The translations under genes were made by a program, and so were the position numbers. Of a DNA stretch of 52,005 nucleotides, positions 22,655 through 32,231 are shown one piece after another. Source of the stretch: Rhizopus sp. PT2906 (lineage: Eukaryota > Mucoromycota > Mucoromycetes > Mucorales > Rhizopodaceae); the NCBI GenBank assembly GCA_025529335.1, contig JAMYHX010000299.1, positions 1 to 52,005 on the forward strand, given 5' to 3'. The notes beneath the pieces were generated by a model. It did no database searches. It saw only the letters and a program-made list of their open reading frames with translations, and had not been told where the DNA came from. Within the stretch, counting starts at the first letter, position 1; every line of letters starts with the position of its first letter.

Positions 22655-23186
22655 ATGGAGCAATCTACCTACAGTGGATTTTCAATTAGTTCCACTAAAC
22701 TCCAATACAATAATGAACGCAATAATCACTCTTCAAAGATCAGAAAAGCAAATATTGCTAAGGATCCGTCCAGATTAACTGAAGACGGTACCTCCCACAG
22801 AGCAACATGGCAGGTGTGAGAGAATTCCTCCATTATTACATTGAGCCTTGTATAATCAGACATCAAAAAGAAATACAACGACAGCGATTAGGGTGACGTA
22901 AACTATAGATACCGATTTACTTATTTTGCCCCCCTTTCTGAACTTTAAAATTAAATAGACTTCACCTACTGGCTCTACCCCTACTTCGTCCTCGTCTTCA
23001 AACGAGAGTTGTATCTGGCCTTCATCTATTTATGATGAATCGCATGTCTCATCCTCGTCTCCTAGTCGCGATCTTAATGATCCATCTTCAATCTCAGCTT
23101 CTTTATCTGCTCCAAGCACAATTAAAGCAAAATTGAACAAATACATTGAGATGTTGTCGTGCTTACATAGATCATACATCTCTTAA
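22655..23186 (+). CDS. Candidate cargo gene, Ser-rich, unrecognised (128 aa)
   Basis: Two frames join across a possible intron at 22814-22958 (CAG|GTGTGAG...AAATAG|ACT), keeping phase: 159 + 228 nt, ATG at 22655, TAA at 23184-23186. The product starts MEQSTYSGFSISSTKL, is rich in Ser and Thr (TPTSSSSSNES), and ends KAKLNKYIEMLSCLH. It may be the N-terminal part of the PD-(D/E)XK protein that starts at 23366; an acceptor (AACAG) directly precedes that ATG, but I could not place the matching donor. Function unknown. Confidence 0.4.
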
Positions 23187-23365
23187 CTCTCTATTTATTC
23201 ATTCTCAGCTAATAGACGACGTCAGACATTTACAGTCGTCACCTCTCATATATATTCGGGTCGTACCCTCATTTATTAGTTCTTCTCTCAACTTTGAATA
23301 AAGAATAGTAATTGTTAGCTATTGACTCCTATTGTTCTTATACACAAATACCAAAAATATAACAG

Positions 23366-24325
23366 ATGTGCAAAGACAAAGCAAATAAACATGAATTCAA
23401 CTTGCAAACTGAAATTCATCAAGTACTAGCAAGTAGAGGTATTATCCTCCTGAAGAAAAATCAGTTCTGTTCAGAACTTGCCAGATATATTGATGCTGAA
23501 TCCCTCCTCGACAACATTCAATCAGGCGCAATCAACAAAGATATTAAAGTTGACACTGGAATTTACTTGGAACTAGCCACATTGCTTCGTGATATAAATA
23601 ACAAAACTGACAGGCGAGCTCTAAAGATCGAATTAAATAAGCTATACGAAAAAGCAACCAAAGAAGATGGCATGATCATCGAGATGTTTGTCAATTTGGT
23701 AACCAAGTTACCCAGATTTCAGCGGTTTTCTTCTGTTGGAGAAATGGAGCTAATAGTTAATTTCTTGGATCCTATCCTCTCTCATATATTTCATTTCCCT
23801 GATTCCAACAAACACCTCATATGGCTAAACCGTCAAGACGATAACACCACAGTATGCAGACCAGATGCAACGATGGTGGCGTTACCACAAAAAGCAGAAA
23901 GTGTAACATTAGGTTATGTAGAAGTAAAGCCATTAGATGTTCAATCCAATTTAGAATTAGCTTTTATGGACTTGGTTCGCTTGGGTACCTTTGCTCGCTC
24001 TCTCATGTTAAGAAAATCAAACCGAAAGGTACTTGCAATTCAATGCATTGGCTATACGATGGTTTTTTACTTGGTATCCGAACATTCCGATGGTATCGCA
24101 CAAATGACTGAAATACTAACGATTGATGTCCCGAAGGAAATTACAGAAATCAATGGCCTTTTGCAGAAGATAGACGATCTGAAAAGGCTATCCTTATTGT
24201 ATGATCACCAAATGAAGCCTCATTATATTAACTTTAGAGCACCGGAAGACGATCCAACTTCAACTATGGAAACTATAAACCCTAAACGTTGTAAGAAAAG
24301 AATCCCCTCTTTCTCTTTAATATAA
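23366..24325 (+). CDS. PD-(D/E)XK nuclease-like cargo protein of a dispersed fungal family
   Basis: Open frame of 319 residues, ATG at 23366, TAA at 24323-24325. The middle holds CRPDATMVAL (D167) followed by TLGYVEVKPL (E186-x-K188), the spacing and setting of a PD-(D/E)XK active site. An upstream acidic helix (GEMELIVNFLDPIL) may supply a further ligand. After the motif comes a helical LAFMDLVRLGTFARSLM segment and a strand-rich VLAIQCIGYTMVFYL, again as in this fold. Similar proteins are multicopy in Mucor-like genomes; their role is unknown. It lies inside the Tc1-like element, in the same direction as the transposase, and is intact, unlike the transposase. The family call rests on motif reading only. 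Confidence 0.6.
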   Translation: MCKDKANKHEFNLQTEIHQVLASRGIILLKKNQFCSELARYIDAESLLDNIQSGAINKDIKVDTGIYLELATLLRDINNKTDRRALKIELNKLYEKATKEDGMIIEMFVNLVTKLPRFQRFSSVGEMELIVNFLDPILSHIFHFPDSNKHLIWLNRQDDNTTVCRPDATMVALPQKAESVTLGYVEVKPLDVQSNLELAFMDLVRLGTFARSLMLRKSNRKVLAIQCIGYTMVFYLVSEHSDGIAQMTEILTIDVPKEITEINGLLQKIDDLKRLSLLYDHQMKPHYINFRAPEDDPTSTMETINPKRCKKRIPSFSLI

Positions 24326-24636
24326 TGTTTCTCCCTCTCTTATGATATTTCTCTCTTCTTTCATTCCTATATCCTATATCTCATGCAATAAACCATATTT
24401 TTATATTTTCGTGTCTAAATATCTAATTCACGCAAAAACCAAAATCAATTGTATTGTTCTTTTATTTTCTGCATATCTTTTTTATAATAAAAAGTGCTTA
24501 TACTGGCCGTTCATTCAAGCAATCTTCAAAAGCATTAAAAAATGTTTTCTAAAAACTTGACTGCATGCCTCAACATTTCTTGTTTTTAGATCTTCAGTAT
24601 TCCCAAATTAACAACGTCTTACCTCCCTTTTTACGG

Positions 24637-24843
24637 CTACTCATAAATGTTCAATAGGCTGAACTCGCCGTTTTTCCCATGAATAAGTGATTTATCCATG
24701 GTTATGTAAAAACCTTTAAACTGTAAACACTTACCTGTCTCATCTATAGCTGCATTGATAAAGTTGGTATAGTGACTAATATCTACAGACTGATTGTTAC
24801 ACGAAACAGATTGTTCAAAAACTACTGTACAATGCCCTGACAA
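24637..24843 (-). pseudogene. Fragment of a second DDE transposase, reversed
   Basis: Minus-strand frame with SHYTNFINAAIDETGKCLQFKGFYITMDKSLIHG. This resembles the second-Asp region of Tc1/IS630-type transposases (hYl-F---mD--...GFYivMDNAPIH), with DNAPIH changed to DKSLIH. Only about 70 residues remain. It is opposite in direction to the surrounding element, so it probably marks an older nested insertion. Confidence 0.5.
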
Positions 24844-24951
24844 AAATGCTTGCCGTTTTTTAAAAGTCGGTTTTTTTTTTTGAAAGATGCTCGATGAATA
24901 AGAGTGTACCTTCTCTTTCTTTCATATATTTTTCTCTTATTAACACATAAG

Positions 24952-25958
24952 ATGGCTTATTTAACTTTGTCTCAAAAAGAAAGAATTGTTACTAGACGCT
25001 GTGATGGCATTTCGGCAGCACAAATTGCCATTGGCAAGAACATTACAGAAAAAGCTGTACGTCGAGTTTACCAGCAATGGAAAAAAAACATGGAAAAGTA
25101 GGGACGAAACCAAAGTCTGGAAGATCTATCTTCAACGATAGGAAAAGAAGAGAGCTGGGAAGAGTAGTACGAGCAAACCGCCGTGCTACTCTTAAAGAAA
25201 TCAGTCAATTAATCAGCACCAAGGCTTGTGAGGATACAATTCGCAATGAACTGAAAAAACTTGGCTATGCTTCTCGTATGGCTGTCAAGAAATCTTTTTT
25301 GAACGAAAAGCAACAAAAGGCAAGGTATATTTTTGCTAAAAACCATGCTCATTGGACAGTAGATGACTGGAGAAAGGTGATCTTGACAAGCGGATCGAGT
25401 TTTGAAATCGGCAAACTATCATCACAACCCAGAGTATGGCGCAAGGCACTGGAAAAATACAACAAAGAATGCCTGGAGCCAACATTCAAAAGCGACAGAA
25501 CTTCTGTCATGGTTTGGGGAGTCATAGCTGGTAGAAAGAAGTCGAAGCTTGTCTTTATGAAGAAAGGCATGAGGACAAGTGCCGACTTCATAAACCAAGT
25601 CTATGAGCCAGTATTACTAGACTTTTACAAAAGCCTAGATAGTCCCGTGCTCATGGTAGATGGCACACCCATCCATAGAGCGAAAATCGCTGCCGAATGG
25701 AGGAAGGCAAAGGGTATAAACAAGATGTCTTGGCCAGCTCAGTCACCGGATTAAAATCCAATTGAAAATCTGTGGAGCATAATGAAGAGGAAGATTAACG
25801 CTTTATGTCCTCATTCCAGAAGCCCACAAGTCGTAGAAGTTGTTTTGGGGAGTGTTTGGAGAGAATTAACTCCAGAAACTATCAACAAGTTGATTGGTTC
25901 CATGCCAAAGAGGGTCAAGGCTGTGATCAAGGCTCGTGGTGGACCCACCAACTATTAG
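24952..25958 (+). pseudogene. Tc1/mariner transposase, inactivated
   Basis: The N-terminus (MAYLTLSQKERIVTRRCDGISAAQ) is a helix-turn-helix of Tc1 type. A frameshift follows in the A-run at 25081-25088. The second frame holds the second DNA-binding helix set (RATLKEISQLI) and the DDE_3 domain (VMVWGVIAGRKKS, VLMVDGTPIHRA). A stop at 25752-25754 interrupts SPD-NPIENLW, after which the frame continues to a TAG at 25956-25958. The first catalytic Asp, expected in a W-x-x-V-x-(F/W)-S-D-E-S-x-F context, is missing: the sequence is ILTSGSSFEIG. With frameshift, stop and lost Asp, this copy cannot be active by itself. Confidence 0.88.
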
Positions 25959-26029
25959 AACAATAAAAAAATCCAAAAATTGCTTCACAACTGTCATTGT
26001 TTTCGATATTATACTGTAATATCCACCAA

Positions 26030-26168
26030 CAAATTGAATTCTCTAAGAACAAAGTAGTTTTTCGGAAACGACAATCATTCAGTAACAAGTAACCAATCAT
26101 TTGTTTTTGGAAAACTGATATTTGTTTTTCTGAAAATGCCAATTATTTTACAAAATTTATCGTTACTC
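26030..26168 (-). repeat. Right terminal inverted repeat of the Tc1-like element
   Basis: Reverse complement of the left arm over about 26030-26103. The outer 60 nt contain an additional diverged copy of the aaatttatcg / aaaactgata motif, so the terminus near the TA at 26169 is approximate. Confidence 0.65.
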
Positions 26169-26278
26169 TATTCGTTCAGGGTCAAAGTGACTTTTGATTC
26201 AAGTGTACAAAAAAGACTCATCAGCTGTCATAGTTAGTTACTAACCTTTTTTTTTTTTTTTTTTTTCTATTATTTTCT

Positions 26279-27882
26279 ATGGCTTATTCTCCTCCCAGGC
26301 CAGGTTCGAAAATTATCATTGTAGGCGGTGGATGCTTTGGATTATCTACTGCCTATGCATTATCATTAAAACAGCAGTATGACATTTATGTATTTGATAG
26401 ACAGCCTATCCCATGTCCAGATGCGGCATCCACAGGTAAGCAATACATATTCTTTATGAGGGATAAAAATTGACTCTGTCAAACAAGATATCAACAAGAT
26501 TGTCCGTCTGGACTATGCCGATAACACACTCTATATGCATCTAGCCATTGAATCCCTTCCCCTTTGGCATCAATGGAATAAGGAGAGGGCAGAGAAGAAC
26601 CAGTGCCCTGTATTTCACCAATCGGGTGTACTTCTCTTTGGTCAAGAAGACTTTTCCGACTTTGAAAAGAAGAGTATCAAGGCAATTCAAGAGGCAGGCT
26701 ATGGTCACTTTATTGATGTCTATTCTTCCCCAGAGGAGATTGTTCGTGCATTCCCACAATTCAAACAAGCGGTTGATAACGGCTTCAAGAAAGCCTATCT
26801 CAATAAACAAGGAGGTATGTATCTTGCAGCACATTTTCGACACTGTGTGACTCATTTGTTAGGTTGGTGTAACTCTGCGGAAGCTGTGAAACATGTCTAT
26901 CAAAAATGTCTGGACAATGGCGTTCACTTTGTCGTAGGCGAGAAAAGAGGTCACTTTGCCAAACTCTATTGCGATCCCAAAAATCCAACAACGGTTTTGG
27001 GAATTCAGACAGTTGATGAAAAGATTCATCATGGAGATCTCGTCTTACTCACCACAGGTTCTTGGACAGCAGGCTTGGTTGATATGCACCATCAGGTTAT
27101 TGCCAGTGGACAACAGGTTGTTCATTTCACACCACCTCCCCAACTAAAAGAGACTTGGGAAAAAATGCCAGTCTGGTGTGGGGATCTATCAAATACGGGT
27201 TATTATGGTTTCCCAGTTAATGCGGATGGTAAAATGAAGATTGGCAAGCATCATTCAGGGTAAGTCTTTTGCCTTTTTGCAAAGAGTTATACCAACTCTC
27301 TTTTCTTTGTTTTTAGCTATCTAAACCCTAGAGAAACGGACCAGATATCAGTTCCTCGTACTCAGGTGACACATGCATGCGACACTATTCCTATTGGTGC
27401 ACTGCGTGAGTTCAGGCAGTTCTTGGGTAAATTCCTGCCAGAGACCTCGGCATTAGACATTACTTATGCCAGAATGTGCTGGTATTCAGACTCTATCGAT
27501 GGTCATTTTGTAGTTTGTCCTCATCCTGATTACCATAACCTAGTCGTTGCCACAGGCGATTCAGGACATGCCATGAAGTAAAAAAAAAAAAAAAAAAAAA
27601 GTTACCAAAATGGGTTATAAACAAATAGGGACTGATGCATGAAATTTTTTTTATTATAGGTTTATGCCTGTCGTGGGATTCAAGATCAGGGATGTCATTG
27701 AAGGCATTGATTCAGATTATACCCGTGCTTGGAAATGGAGACAGTTGGAAGCACAAGATACACAACTTGATAACTTGAGAGCAGCTACTCTCATACAAAG
27801 AGTTATTTTGGAAGAAAAAGGAAATGAAGAGGCAAGAATGGCTACCCTTGAAGAATTTAAAGTGGCAAGACCACACCTTTAA
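26279..27882 (+). CDS. FAD-dependent amine oxidase (sarcosine/pipecolate/fructosyl-amine oxidase type)
   Basis: Four exons, ATG at 26279, TAA at 27880-27882; introns 26436-26487, about 27260-27316 and 27577-27659 (the last with an A-run). The N-terminus has the dinucleotide-binding fold IIIVGGGCFGLSTAYAL. DINKIVRLDYAD, QSGVLLFG, LLTTGSWTAG and RMCWYSDSIDGHFVVCPHP, with a final ATGDSGHAMKFMPVVG, are typical of the DAO superfamily branch containing sarcosine oxidase, L-pipecolate/saccharopine oxidase and fructosyl amino acid oxidases. The covalent-FAD Cys in these enzymes lies near the C-terminal CWYSDS block. The substrate cannot be read from the sequence. The gene starts 110 nt after the Tc1-like element. 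Confidence 0.88.
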
Positions 27883-30300
27883 TCATTAATAAACATCACT
27901 TTTAGACATTTTTTCTTTGTCAATATTTGATTTCATGTGTATTCATGAATGGCTCAAGTTACTTTGGGAACAATCAATTTCAATACTTGCTTCTTGTCAA
28001 AGAAGTAATTATCAAGAGAAACAAATATAACACAGTAGTAGTAACCCTTTTATAAGATCAAGTTGAATGAATGTTGGGTTATGCTCTCTGCAGTGTTTGT
28101 ATTATAGTTGCTGTTGTAGTAGTAAGAATAGACAAAAAATACAATGGGACTCTTTATGTTTCTTTTATTTTGAAGAATAAAGATAAAGATATCAAAAATG
28201 ATTTGTGACTATGATTGTGATTGGTCAGTTTATGTCATTAAGCTTTTGTTATTGATGTATAAGCACTGCGTTAACCCTTATTCACATATAATATGGCAAA
28301 GATCATCCAGGCCTCTTGTTGAAATGATATCATCAAGTTCTGCCCATGAGATCTTGTCTTGCGCCATTTTGTAATTTCCAACTTGCTTCAAATACTTACC
28401 TAACCAGGCACGTCTTCTTTCGCAATACGCTTTCTTTATCATGGCGAACTATTCAGCTCCTTGACACGAAATGTATCACTTGAATCTTTCAGAAGATGTG
28501 AAAGTTTATCAGACTTGTTCATCAGATATGGCAGAGGCTTATGGAGCCATTCGCTTGATAAACGAGACATGTACAATGGTGTACTACCCGGTAACTTGTT
28601 TTCTTGTGGCATCTTGTCATGATCAAAAGGGAATCACACGCACAATGGCCACGCGTACAAGTTGATTGCTTTTCCCTTCAGATAAGGTGTGGCCATCCCA
28701 GATGCCATATACGTTCTTACTGATTGCACTATCATAATCAAGCTTATTCGTCCTTTTGGCTCTTTGTTTCTTCTATCATAACCATAGCAAAGACCCCAGC
28801 ACACTCTGCAGATTTCTCTACAGCAAGAAAAGCAGCCTCTAAGAGAGCAACAACAAGAATAGGAGTGAGCTTCTTGGGCACTCAATAAGTAATCAGAGCC
28901 GCCTTCTTGGTAAGTGGATAACAGACGACGAGAGAAGCAAAGGAGAAAGCACCAAAGAGACAATTGTAGATCTTGGATATGTTTTTAAAGAAAAGAAAAT
29001 AAGAGTGGTTGATATGAAAAAAAAAGGTCAAGTAATGTGTATCTCTTTTTATATGCCAAAAGTTATAATTTATCAAAGAGTTTGTCGTCTTTTTTTCTGT
29101 TGCATGAAAAGTTGTCCTTTTTGATAAAAGAGCGTCATGAATATTCCTCCTTTTTATTAAATTAAAGTCCTGGTGACCTGTCTATTGGTTAAATGTTGAT
29201 CCCCCTTTATATTCACAGTGACGCATAAAGCGATGAATTTAACCTTCTCTTATTATGTCATTTAACTCTATATTTCATGCGAATATTCATTTTATTTCGA
29301 TAAACTATTCAATCAATGATAAATGAGTGTATTGTGGTCTGCAATTAAAAAAAAGGCATTAGTCTTGATAGAGAATATCACAATGTCTTATTAAAGAAGT
29401 GAATATAACAAGATGAGTTTTCCCTTTTATTGTTGTTAACTAGGACTATAAAGTAACTTTATTGGAACATCCAAAGTTTTGCTGACAGCAATAATCAGCA
29501 AATGATCAGATTCTTTATGAAATGCTTCTACATCCCTTGGGCACAACTTGTCAATAGAGACTATTGTTTTATCGGTAATGAATCGTTTATATTCAGTTGA
29601 ACAAAGGAAATCAACCATTCAAAGTAATCTGACGCAAAAGAAGTAAGCAAATGCAAAAGGTATCATAGGGAATTTTATTATCAATCGTGTTATTATTGTC
29701 ATCAAAGAATACTAATAATGGAAGTCAAGTGAAATATAGAATATCAGCGCTGCGTAGTGCAGTCTATAATGAATTAATCAGCCATCCTACATTTTTTTTA
29801 GTTTCCTTTCAAATATTATAAATGTATAGTAAGTAGTTACCGTATACACATATGAGTTTTATAAATGAGTAGAAAGTGAAATGATAGAGACTAAAGGAAG
29901 TGTAATATAAACTCACCTCTTTCTTAGCGTCGATCCTTTATTACATGGTTGATACTCCGAACAGCGACAATGAAAAAAGGGTCTTGAAAGGCGTCCCAGG
30001 ACCATTCTTAAAACAAAGGAAAGGATAGCCTTATCTATTGAACAAAAGAAAAAAATGGAATAAGAGAGTGATAAGAACGATATTACAATAAAATGAACAA
30101 TTTTTGACTTCAAGTGACTCTGTAGCAGATACAACGTAACAAATTGATTATCATACAGTTTTATACAGACATAATCTACAGTTACACAAAGAAAACAGGC
30201 TGGCATCGTCAAACTCCCAGAGTGACTGTTGAGAAATGTATCGTAGTGCTAATAGAAGAATAAAAAGAAACAATTCGTGGTATAGCAGTGATAATATCCA
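27883..30300. other. Gene-poor gap, no gene supported
   Basis: More than 2.4 kb of AT-rich DNA. Short frames exist, but none has neighbours, splice sites or family features that support it: minus 28270-28440 with RRRAWLGKYLKQVG...ISWAELDDII, plus 28471-28665, minus 28634-28963 and minus 29436-29618. The first and last have protein-like composition and may be decayed genes. Confidence 0.5.
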
Positions 30301-30309
30301 TGGTCTTCA

Positions 30310-30660
30310 TTGGGGAGGGAGGATAATTCCAACAATCGAGTCGGCCGCGAGCACGTCAACGGTTGCTATGACACATATATCGCGCTTATATGCATGACAA
30401 AGAACTAAGCGTGATTATTTTCTCGTTGTTTCCAAAGAACTTTTACAAAAGGCAGAAGATTACACCATAGCGTGGTAAGGTTACCATCAACACTAATAAC
30501 AGTTTTATAAAAAGCGAGTTTGAAATTATGCTATTTCAAGAAAGATAGCATTACACTTGTTACTATCAAATCTAGTGAGAGGAGAGTGGGTATTGTATAT
30601 GTACTATTGGCTTTTGTAAACACAAAAACAATGAAGCTATTTTTAGTGTATATGTGTCTA
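30310..30660 (+). repeat. Third copy of the dispersed family seen at 13.9-14.2 kb
   Basis: The plus strand here matches the minus strand of 13890-14130. Shared landmarks in order: tgtttccaaa-gaacttt, atag-gtggtaag, cactaataaca-ttttataa, ttaagaaa-type text, ttttgtaaacacaaaaaca and ttagt-tata. The coding part is too decayed to translate. Confidence 0.65.
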
Positions 30661-30804
30661 GCTTTATAGATTGGCTTGAATAAAAGCAAGAGGTTTTAAA
30701 AAAAACCTTACTTAGCTCTTACTTGACTCAATTCAAGTCTTTTTATTAAACAACATAAAATAAAGGTGGAGGGTAAAAGCGTTCTTTTTAACCTTTCAAT
30801 TTCA

Positions 30805-30901
30805 CTGTAGATCTTGGGCCGGTCCATTTTCTTGCACTATATATCTTAGATGGGTTCATTTTCTTGCGCTGTAAACCTTGGACCTGTCCATTTTTCTTGC
30901 A
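30805..30901. repeat. Three-unit tandem repeat of 32-33 nt
   Basis: Units at 30805-30836, 30837-30868 and 30869-30901. Each has the plan ct-ta-atctt-g--c-g-tccattttcttgc, with substitutions between units. It lies in the gap upstream of the tRNase Z gene. Confidence 0.85.
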
Positions 30902-31106
30902 AAACAGTTCATCCAGGTGAAGCCAATATAAGACTATATTAAAAAGAACCTGACAAACCATCTTTTGTCAAAAGAATGTTCACATAGACTATAGCTGTAT
31001 GAGTACAAAGTGACCTTACTGTAGCAAATAGTAACAAATAACAAGTGTGGAAAGCCTCTTTATTTTTTTTTTTTTTACTTTTCCTTTACGAAAAAAAAAA
31101 AAAAAA

Positions 31107-32231
31107 ATGGTAGCAACTATAGATATCACGTTTTTGGGAACTGGCAGTGCTCAGCCAAGTGCAACTCGTAATCACCAAGCGATAGCATTAAGATTAGGTG
31201 GTGAAATCTGGTTATTCGATTGTGGAGAAGCAACACAACATCAGTTTCAGAAAAGCAAACTCAAGATGGGCAAGGTTTCACGCATCTTCATCACACATAT
31301 GCATGGAGACCATTGCTTTGGTCTGGGTCCTCTTTTATGCAGTCTCTCTGACAATATGAATCCAAACGCTGTTGAGTCAGCCGAGACGAAAACACCAATC
31401 GAGATCTACGGTCCTTCACCATTACGATCCTGGCTTCGTACCACGCTCAAGTCGACTTACTCCAATCTGGGCCGATCTTACCGAGTCCATGAGCTCTTGC
31501 ATAAAGATGATCCTGAGGATTCAAATCAAGATCTGCACATGAATGAACTACCTGGACACAATATTCGCAGTGTGGAAGGTGTATTTGAAAATCTACCGTA
31601 CACAAGCAACTACAAGGTTCAAGCAGCTGCAATCGAACACTCGATCCCGTCACTAGGGTACGTCGTGCGCGAACCAGACCAGCCGGGCAAACTCGATGGT
31701 CTGGTGCCCACCATCAAGGCACAGTCGGACGCATTACGAGACAAGGGCATCAAGAACCCCATGAGCATCCTGGGCATCATTCAACGCACAAACGAGCCGT
31801 ACGTTCTGCCGAATGGTCATGTCCTTCATCCACCACCTATGCGACCGGGTAGATCGGTCGTCATCTTGGGCGACACGCGTGATCCGTCACGTATTGCCTC
31901 TCTTATCGATTCGCCTAGTCTATTGGTCCATGAGGCAACAAACGCGTTGACAACGCTGGATGAGCCCGGGACGACGTTTGAACAAGTTGAGACGAGAGCA
32001 CTGGGTTATGGCCACTCTACTCCTCAGATGGCAGGCGCATTTGCTAAACGTATGCGTTGCAAGAAACTTATCCTCACCCATTTCAGTGCACGGTATGCGG
32101 GCGATGAGAGTCCGGCGTCATTACAGATCATGGAACAAATTCGACAGTTGGCTTTGAAGGAATTTGATCAGAGAATGGATGATGTTTATTGTGCAAGGGA
32201 TTTATGGTCGTTTGAAATAAAAATAGATTAG
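31107..32231 (+). CDS. tRNase Z, short form (RNase Z / ELAC1-like)
   Basis: Intronless, 374 residues, ATG at 31107, TAG at 32229-32231. This start is chosen because MVATIDITFLGTGSAQPS is the family's opening, and the upstream in-frame part is a T/A-run leader. The metallo-beta-lactamase metal site THMHGDHCFG is at residues 63-72. Further metal-binding points are EHSIPSLGY, VVILGDTRD, LLVHEATN, GHSTPQMAG and LILTHFSARY, all tRNase Z landmarks. It cuts the 3' trailer from pre-tRNA. There is no long N-terminal half, so it is the short class. Its stop overlaps the stop of the CHERP-like gene on the other strand (TTAG, 32228-32231). Confidence 0.95.
   Translation: MVATIDITFLGTGSAQPSATRNHQAIALRLGGEIWLFDCGEATQHQFQKSKLKMGKVSRIFITHMHGDHCFGLGPLLCSLSDNMNPNAVESAETKTPIEIYGPSPLRSWLRTTLKSTYSNLGRSYRVHELLHKDDPEDSNQDLHMNELPGHNIRSVEGVFENLPYTSNYKVQAAAIEHSIPSLGYVVREPDQPGKLDGLVPTIKAQSDALRDKGIKNPMSILGIIQRTNEPYVLPNGHVLHPPPMRPGRSVVILGDTRDPSRIASLIDSPSLLVHEATNALTTLDEPGTTFEQVETRALGYGHSTPQMAGAFAKRMRCKKLILTHFSARYAGDESPASLQIMEQIRQLALKEFDQRMDDVYCARDLWSFEIKID

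Larger units (their letters stand above)
22367..26168 (+). mobile_element. Composite Tc1/mariner-type element with cargo
   Basis: About 3.8 kb bounded by TA (22365-22366 and 26169-26170) and by diverged inverted repeats. The best-conserved TIR core, about 70 nt at 22403-22475, returns in reverse complement at about 26030-26103; both contain cgtttccgaaaaactacttt. The outermost TIR sequence is weakly conserved, so the ends are estimates. Inside, in order, are a two-exon Ser-rich frame, a 319-residue PD-(D/E)XK-like frame, a reversed transposase fragment and the element's own dead Tc1 transposase. Standard Tc1/mariner elements are 1.3-2.5 kb with one gene; the extra 2 kb here is cargo or nested insertion. 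Confidence 0.75.

Noticed and set aside
28634..28963. Minus-strand Cys-rich 109-codon frame as a secreted small protein
   Set aside because: No signal peptide, no regular cysteine spacing and no splice or promoter support.
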